NCBI GenBank assembly: GCA_015680905.1
Contig: CM027379.1
Coordinates: forward strand, 96,709,001-96,773,000
Source: Coptis chinensis
Lineage: Eukaryota; Streptophyta; Magnoliopsida; Ranunculales; Ranunculaceae
Direction of reading: 5' to 3'
DNA length: 64,000 nt
Shown: in pieces, positions 57,515-64,000 of the stretch
Layout of the letters: every line of letters starts with the position of its first letter
Numbering within the stretch: the stretch's first letter is position 1
Notes under the pieces: model-generated
Databases searched by the model: none
The model's input: the letters and a program-made list of their open reading frames with translations, nothing else
What the model was told of the DNA's origin: nothing
Program-made: the position numbers and the translations under genes

Positions 57515-58198
57515 TGAACAAAACAACTTAATAACTAGAATAAGCGGTTACTGAGAGAGAAAATAGACAAAATCCCTCCACCGACCGCCAATCCTCTTCT
57601 TTGTTTGCAATTCCGCCAACCAACGCCACCTCCATCTCTTTCACTAATAAAGACTAATCATATTCTCTTAACGGATTTATCTAGGAATAAAAAGCAACCC
57701 CGAAAATTTGCAACAAAAAATTACAAACTAATCATAAATCAAAATAGATTTTTTAAATTGTGTTTTAGTTTTTAGATAAAAAGTTCGATGAAAAAAATGC
57801 ATAAGAACTTAACTAATAGATTCAATGTACTAAACTATGAAAGTACCATCTTTTGATTGTAGTAATTATTGGTGGTGTTTGCGGAAAAATGATCGAGAAC
57901 AACTGAATTTGTATAAAAATAAAATGAAGATAATTTAAGATATAGGGAAGAGGAGGACGAAGACGGAGTGCCCGTCTCTCAAGGTGTTGTTGTGGTGGCA
58001 GCCTTGGACCATTGTAGTAGAGTAAGAAAGACAGTTCATTTTTCAGGTGTACCCCCATTACCAGTTTCTTAAGTTGTTATCTATATGGGGTTTTTTTTAT
58101 TGGATTGTGTTATATAGTGAGTGTAAGTGTGTAACACCTTGTGTTTACATTATAATTTCCAAACTTCATATGATCTCCAATTAATTAAGCACAAATAT

Positions 58199-58200
<2 letters not shown>
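57515..58200. other. Intergenic, no feature recognised
   Basis: AT-rich; open frames such as 57822-58058 (minus) have no family resemblance. Confidence 0.5.
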
Positions 58201-58237
<37 letters not shown>

Positions 58238-58260
58238 TAAACTAAACTAAACTAAACTAA
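58201..58260 (+). repeat. Poly-A and (AAACT)n microsatellite
   Basis: About 29 A residues followed by five to six ACTAA units. Confidence 0.9.
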
Positions 58261-58261
58261 G

Positions 58262-60200
58262 CACAAATATATTTACACTTGACTGCTTTTTAAAAACTAT
58301 CTTAAAATATATTTAGGCTCGTTGTAAGTTAGTAACTAGAGAAATTGTTATTTCTTTATTTATTTTATGTCAGAAGAAGATAAATTGTTATTGGAATTAA
58401 GCCTAGTCAGAGCTTCAAATGTTTCAATGTGTTTTGGCGGCCTTTAAAATCTTTTCAGGCCATTGTGAGTTTCCTAAGGTGTGGGGTTTATTTGTTTGTT
58501 TAGGCCTCAGGGTGTGCTCATGTTATAAGTTATACAATGGATTCCAAACACGACACGAGCAAGTGCAAAACATGATTAGTTCAGTTCGAATTGTTTATCA
58601 GCCATAACAATATGCAATAGTTTATGAATTCCTGATGTAGTTTGTTAAAAGGGTGGGGAATAATATCTTGTCGTGCTTGAATTAAAATGAGGAAATAATT
58701 TTCCTCGGAAAAATGTAATACCCATAATCTTTAGGAAATCTTTTCTGCAACAGTGTGATTTCCCTTAGTTTAGTCGGTTGCTTTTCTTGGAACAAGCTTG
58801 CTGGTATCAAGATTCAAAAATTGAATAGTATTATTTTTATTTTCATTGTTGTAAGTAAACTCAACAATAATCCTATTTTGAATAATGTTATTTTGCTAAC
58901 AGAAAATTAGTTTAAAGGAGTCAGTTAAGAATAGTTTCGACTCCAAAGCCATAGGCATAATATTTTTAGTTTGTACACCAAAACCATAATTTGACACATG
59001 TTAACCCATTTTCTGACAAAAATATCATATTTTAATTATTTGTACTTATTGAACAACTATATTTTCTCTCTCACAATCTTTAAAATTTTATAAATTTTAA
59101 AATGCATTTGAAAACAAACATTTAGTATTGCATTTTAACTCAACATTTTAAAATTCATTAAGTTATTTTGATCTCAATGTTTTACAATCCATTTTAAAAT
59201 ATTAAAATTCATTTATAACCAACCACATGCCTTGCATTTAAAAATGCATATGGTGTATCACAAATTAAACTTGTCAACACTAGATCCTAAGCCTAAACCC
59301 TAAACCTCTACACACTAAATCCTAAATCCCACCCTAAAAATAAACTTTAAACCCCAATATATTAGACCCTAAGTATGAACCCTAAAAACTTCTAGACACT
59401 AAACGCTAAGTGTATAAACCCTAAACCTCAAGACTCCGAATCCTAAACCCCTATAAACTAGACTATAAGCTTAAACTCTAAACCTCTAGACACTAAACCC
59501 GGCCTAAACCAACTCATTGCATTTCATAGTAATTGGTCAGAACTACTAAATAATAAAATACATTTTTTTTTGTTTGCTAAGTGAGCATTATGATTTATAT
59601 TAAAAGAATAAGAAGGTTAAAATCCATTTTGTGATGCACTTTTAAATGCATATCATTATGCAAATACATTTTAAAATGTATTAGTATTTTTAAATAAGTT
59701 TACTACGTTGATGGTTTATATTTGTACATATGTATTTAAAAATGCAAAACAGGCGGTTATAATTGAATTATATTGTTTGTAGTGAAAATATTTAATTTGG
59801 TAGTTATATAAGGGTAAATAAGAGAATAAAATAGTTACAAATCTCAATAACTAAATTGTCCACTTACTAAAAATATGGATAGTTATAGATAATACCTTCA
59901 AATATTGTTTTTTTTATATATAGAAGTAGTTTTCACTATATAAAAAAATAAAATAAGTAGTAGTAAATCTATAAAATAATATTTCTCAATCTTTTAAATG
60001 TAAACTTTTCTAAAAGAGGCTCCCTAACCTAATTTATTGATTTTGCTAAATCAGATCCTCTCCGCCCATAATAAAACCTGCCCTCGTACCCCTCACAAAA
60101 TATCACAAAATATGTATGACACCTGGACACACACTTAACACCCAAATAAAAGCAAAGGTAACAGAGTTAATAAAAACCCTTTTAAAACAAGGAAAATTAT
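58262..60200. other. AT-rich intergenic DNA with CCCTAAA-like tract
   Basis: No gene. 59080-59260 repeats TTTTAAAATGCATTT. 59279-59512 is telomere-like (CCTAAACCCTAAACCTCTA). 59640-59740 again has TTTTAAATGCATA. The order resembles 27830-28550 with the telomere-like part on the other strand. Confidence 0.55.
59279..59512 (-). repeat. Degenerate interstitial telomere-like repeats
   Basis: Variants of CCCTAAACC with ACACTAAA spacers; only two or three perfect CCCTAAA units. Not a working telomere. Confidence 0.6.
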
Positions 60201-60384
60201 AGAGTACCACAATGTGTTACACTTGCAATGTAACACAACCCACTAAAAAGATGCCCCTAATTTAACCAATTGAACTTGCAAGAGTGGTAAATAATTAAGA
60301 AAGACCCAATTTCTCTCCCCTCAATCACCACCAACGCCACTGCCACTACAAACTATCAATTCCAACCTATGCTATCAATATCGG

Positions 60385-60990
60385 ATTAATTGGCCGATTA
60401 ATCGCGTATCGCTCGTAAACCGATTAGTTTTTACCTATTTTTTAATTTTTTCTCACCGAACCGATTTAATCACCGAATTAACCGATTAATCGGTCGAGAT
60501 GACCGATTTCTCGCTAAACCGAGAAAAAAAATTATTGAAAATATCGGTTTTCCATCCAAAAAAATAGGTAAAATTAACGAATTAGATTCTTAAACCGTAT
60601 TAATAATAATAGAACCCAATCAATACACAAAGCTAAGAGTTAACTTATTTTTTCCTCCTTAACGAAAGTTAAATATACAAATTATTGTATTATCTCTCTA
60701 ATAAATATTATCGCTTCTCAATCCCTTTATTCCTTTAAATATTTAACCTAATTTTTGTGTTTGACATATCTGTACTACTCCAAAATTGAGCTAGTTAGAT
60801 GTGATTATGAGAATTTGATATTTTTTGTTGTATTTCAGATCACTGTTTAGAAATATTTGGTATGATTATACTAATATATATTTTAAAAATATCAAATATA
60901 TACATCCCATATAACTGATTAAATCACCGATTAACCGATTAATCGCATATTGCTCCTCGACCGATTAGTTTCGAAAACCGATTTTAACTT
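60385..60990. mobile_element. CCGATTAATCGG-rich element
   Basis: Both ends carry inverted arrangements of CCGATTAATCG, GTATCGCTCG / CATATTGCTCCTCG and CCGATTAGTTT, with AAAATCGG-like termini. Between them is AT-rich DNA. It may be nested in a larger repeat whose TGTTACACTT / GTAACACA ends lie near 60215-60240 and 61460-61485. Confidence 0.5.
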
Positions 60991-63711
60991 GTAGATTCCA
61001 ACAACTTACATCCTTTATTCTTTTAAGAATCTTAGCAATAGTAGTAGTAGTTAACAGTTATAACAACTTAACAATGCATTAGAGACTCATTAATTTTGTA
61101 TATTTAACTAAAAATTTGACAATGGATTTAAGTTTAACAAGTTTTAAAGTAAGTAGTGGAGTTGGTTTTTTTTTTATTTTTGAGAAATTCGGAAGGTTTT
61201 ATTGGGTTGTTATTTGTTTTATGATAAAAAGATGGGAGAGAAAGATGAATGGGAGAGGGAGAGAAAGAAATGAGAGAAGAGTACGATGATTGCGTCACTG
61301 GTAGTAGTGACTTGAGCTCTTGATGCCGACCGGTTGGGTTGTGTTACTGGTAGTGGTGGCGTGAGTCGGCATCCTTCCTCTTTACCAGTATTTTTTTTTT
61401 CTTGGTAAGAGATTGTAACAGGTTTTCCAATCCACGTGGTGTAAGAATACTGGTTAGTGTTACACTGTTAGGTAACACAACGTTTTACGCTAGAAAAAAA
61501 AACACAACAAAGAAAGAAGTTTTGCAATCCATCTTAATCTCCACAATCTCTTCTCTCTCGTTCGTCTTCTAATGGCTGCCTATCGTGGACCAACAAAGTT
61601 TTTCACAGTTCATAAGTTGTACATTTGTTTAACACACACAATAGAAAAATTCAAAAATAAATGTTGTCCAGTGTTCTTAATTAGTGTAGAAGGCAAGAGA
61701 TCAATGAAAGCTTATGGAGGGTCTACTACTGTCTACTGATAAAATATATTACTGAGTTTCACTATAGATTGATCTATTTCATGAACCTTAAGTTATAACA
61801 ATTATAATGGTGACATGATTGATTTGAAATTGGACTTTTGTTATCCAACGTAGGTGATCCGATCCTTGAACTACTCTGATTAAAGGGTTGATGATGGCTT
61901 GATGTTGATTGAGTAGTTATTAACTTATTATGAAGGATGAACAGAAGAGAAAAAGATAGCAAGGTTTTGGAGAGAGAACTCGGATAGAATATAAACTCAA
62001 TGTGTTTTGTTTTCCTTAAAAAAAAGAGCTTTGCTCTATTTCCTAATAGTTGGTGTTAAGTGTGTGTCGTGTCAGGTGTGGGAGGGAGGGTTTTACACCC
62101 GGGCGGGCGGAGGGGATCTGATCTCATTTTCTTATGTGATTGTTCAATAATAATAAACTTGACCAAAATTTTGAAAATGGGATCATCATTCGCCGCATAT
62201 CTCTTGAGTGACTATCTATCCAAATATCACTTTTGTCTTCTATCCATACAAAGTTACCATTGATTGTCTTCTGTGCAGGCAATGGACATCGAATCGCTCA
62301 CTTGCTCCTACAGTTTATACAGTGAGGCTAAACTTTTCTTTCTAAAGAGCAGTGTTGTTCAGGACAAATTCACTTAACTAAAAGTTTATGCGTTCACGTA
62401 GGTAAATATAGCGCTGGAACATTTATCCTCAACTTAAAAACGGAACCATAAAAACTTTAATGCCTCGTCAAAATTTTGTTTTCCATGAGAAAACGTGTTA
62501 TACATCTCTCTGAGATCTACTCAGTAGATTTGTTAAACAGTTAAAGAAGTATGTAACTAAAGAACATTGAAATGTCAAACTAGTCTGCATAAATGCTACT
62601 TGGAACCTGTTATAATTCTTTGGCCTAGTTCAACTTCCCTGTCACAGAAACCCCGAAAGTAGTAAGGTACTGTATTAGAACTTAAGTTCTCTAACAATTT
62701 CACATGCCACTGCGATTTTGAATGTGTCAATCTAACATGCATACATCAAAGAACTTCGCCTCTAGAGCATTTCATGCCGGAAACTATACAAGTGAAGCAA
62801 GTTAATTCATCCACTGTCCAGTCGACTAGGAGAGGATAACGCATATTACTTCAACAGCGAGTCAGCGACATCCTCAGAGCTCAATCCAAAACTTACTATC
62901 ACCCCGTGTTGCATACTCAGGCGGCTGTTATGTATATCTGAACAACTGCTCAGCTTGGTGAAACAATATATGCATTCACAGGCTGTGGATAATTATACCA
63001 TATGCAGCTATGCAGTTTAAGGTAAACAGGTGCTGAAAGTGGGCTATGGGCTACACAATAAGCCTAGGTGACAGTAGGTATCTCTAGGTGCAAACCTATA
63101 ACGACTTAGACTCTAACGGTGAGCCTAGAGCCTAGACTGCATAGACATGCAGTCAGCTTAATGACAACACAAGAAAAATTGTGCGACCGAGAGTACAGCA
63201 CGGCATCAGTGTGATTTGAGGACATACTAAGTTTAAGGTAACTTTTTTTGCTGTGTTAGCTAAGACAGAAAGTCTGGACTGACTAGTCTCGGTACAACAT
63301 TAGGAACAACACCCTCGTGTATATCCTATGTAGGCTTCTTCCCTAACAGAAGTTTCAACTCGGAACCTCACAAGTAGGGTTCTTCTATCTGAAGGTAAAG
63401 AAACTGCACAAAGTCAGAAAGTACCAAGACAAACAGAAAGTAACAATTCCAGAGATTGAGTTCATACATAAAGAAGAAAATAAAGAGTGAAACGTATAAA
63501 GATATGCAGAGCATGCCCAAATTTAAATTTGAATGCTAATCCACATGCTTAATTCAGTTAGAGACAAACTGTAATAACAGATGAGGAAGAAAACAGACTG
63601 CAAAGTAAGCCAGTGTTGAATTCATTAGTCCAAATGATAAATCAAGAAGGGTGGCAATTCAATTCATATAGCAAAAACAGTACAGACACTATGAAAGTAC
63701 CAACACCACTC
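60991..63711. other. Intergenic DNA, and probably the mTERF 3' UTR at the right
   Basis: No gene recognised. The part from about 62300 is less AT-rich than its surroundings and could be transcribed as a long or spliced mTERF 3' UTR, but I see no decisive signal. Confidence 0.45.
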
Positions 63712-64000
63712 TCATTTCATAAGGACTTTCTTCGACTTGAAAAGACTTTCAACTTCATTCTCATAAGGATAAACATATTTCTCAAAAAAATCTTTATCTG
63801 TTACCTTGCAGATTTGGGATAACTTGTAACTTTCAGAAATCAATCCTTTTTTCTTTAGAGTTTCCCAAACAAGGAGTCGAGGTTTGATCCTGCCTTCTAA
63901 GCTAATAGAAAATAGAAATGCATGCGCCAATAGATAAGCAAGATCACATTTCCCGTTGCTAACCAGATAATCCGCTTTCTCCTTAATTTTCCTCTCTGAA
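63712..64000 (-). CDS. mTERF domain protein, C-terminal end (partial)
   Basis: The last 95 codons of a gene that continues beyond the window. The frame enters at 63999 (SERKIKEKADYLVSNGKCDL) and ends at a TGA at 63714-63712. It shows the final mTERF repeats: a helix pair with AHAFLFSISLEGRIKPRLLV, then VWETLKKKGLISESYKLSQI and the closing KVTDKDFFEKYVYPYENEV. This matches the SLE-RI-PR...LK-KGL...EKKFLEKFV pattern of plant mTERF proteins, which act in plastid or mitochondrial gene expression by binding nucleic acid. Organelle and name cannot be told without the N-terminus. No break seen in this part. Confidence 0.88.
   Translation of the reverse strand, partial: SERKIKEKADYLVSNGKCDLAYLLAHAFLFSISLEGRIKPRLLVWETLKKKGLISESYKLSQICKVTDKDFFEKYVYPYENEVESLFKSKKVLMK

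Noticed and set aside
62060..62263. Plus-strand frame of 67 codons
   Set aside because: No domain, no promoter or splice context.

Overview
This is a piece of plant nuclear chromosome, almost certainly from a eudicot: AT-rich, intron-containing genes with GT/AG splice sites and plant-only gene families, embedded in a dense and nested set of transposable elements. I cannot name the species. Five host loci are recognisable: a two-exon GT14/BC10-like glycosyltransferase (+, 1279-6758), an F-box/FBA pseudogene wrecked by insertions (+, 7858-13876), an arabinogalactan-peptide gene (+, 25358-25579), a four-exon DUF1639 gene (-, 51608-55327) and the 3' end of an mTERF gene (-, 63712 to beyond the right edge).

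Layout. 1-7.8 kb: the glycosyltransferase, whose 4.3-kb intron holds a tandem duplication with a tRNA-derived SINE at its junction. 7.8-13.9 kb: the F-box pseudogene, split after its start codon by a gag-only LTR retrotransposon (TSD ATATG), and again by an LTR-like insertion that contains a small TIR element. 14.8-17.9 kb: a decayed Copia element (TSD TATAC). 19.5-24.9 kb: a MULE-like element (9-bp TSD), foldback elements, Harbinger-type MITEs and a minisatellite. 25.2-25.9 kb: the AG-peptide gene. 27-35.6 kb: another Harbinger MITE, telomere-like tracts, and a 5.9-kb Harbinger-like element with decayed Myb/SANT ORF1 pieces plus an open frame for an RNase H1-N (viroplasmin-fold) domain with a C-terminal membrane segment. 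37.8-47.3 kb: a mosaic duplication. A block X occurs twice in direct orientation (38041-42033 and 45243-46965) and between the copies lie a second copy of 10184-12671 and a piece of Copia LTR plus leader. The first X copy carries a 2.28-kb hAT element; the second shows the empty site. 47.6-51.3 kb: a Helitron-like element made mostly of a ~54-bp minisatellite. 51.6-56.8 kb: the DUF1639 gene. 57-63.7 kb: AT-rich repeats. 63.7-64 kb: mTERF.

The host genes do not form a pathway; they are ordinary neighbours on a plant chromosome. The window's interest lies in transposon nesting, in duplications that can be dated relative to each other by insertions, and in the unusual cargo of the Harbinger-like and Helitron-like elements. 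Element ends were judged by eye from terminal repeats and target-site duplications (TSDs); no database search was possible.
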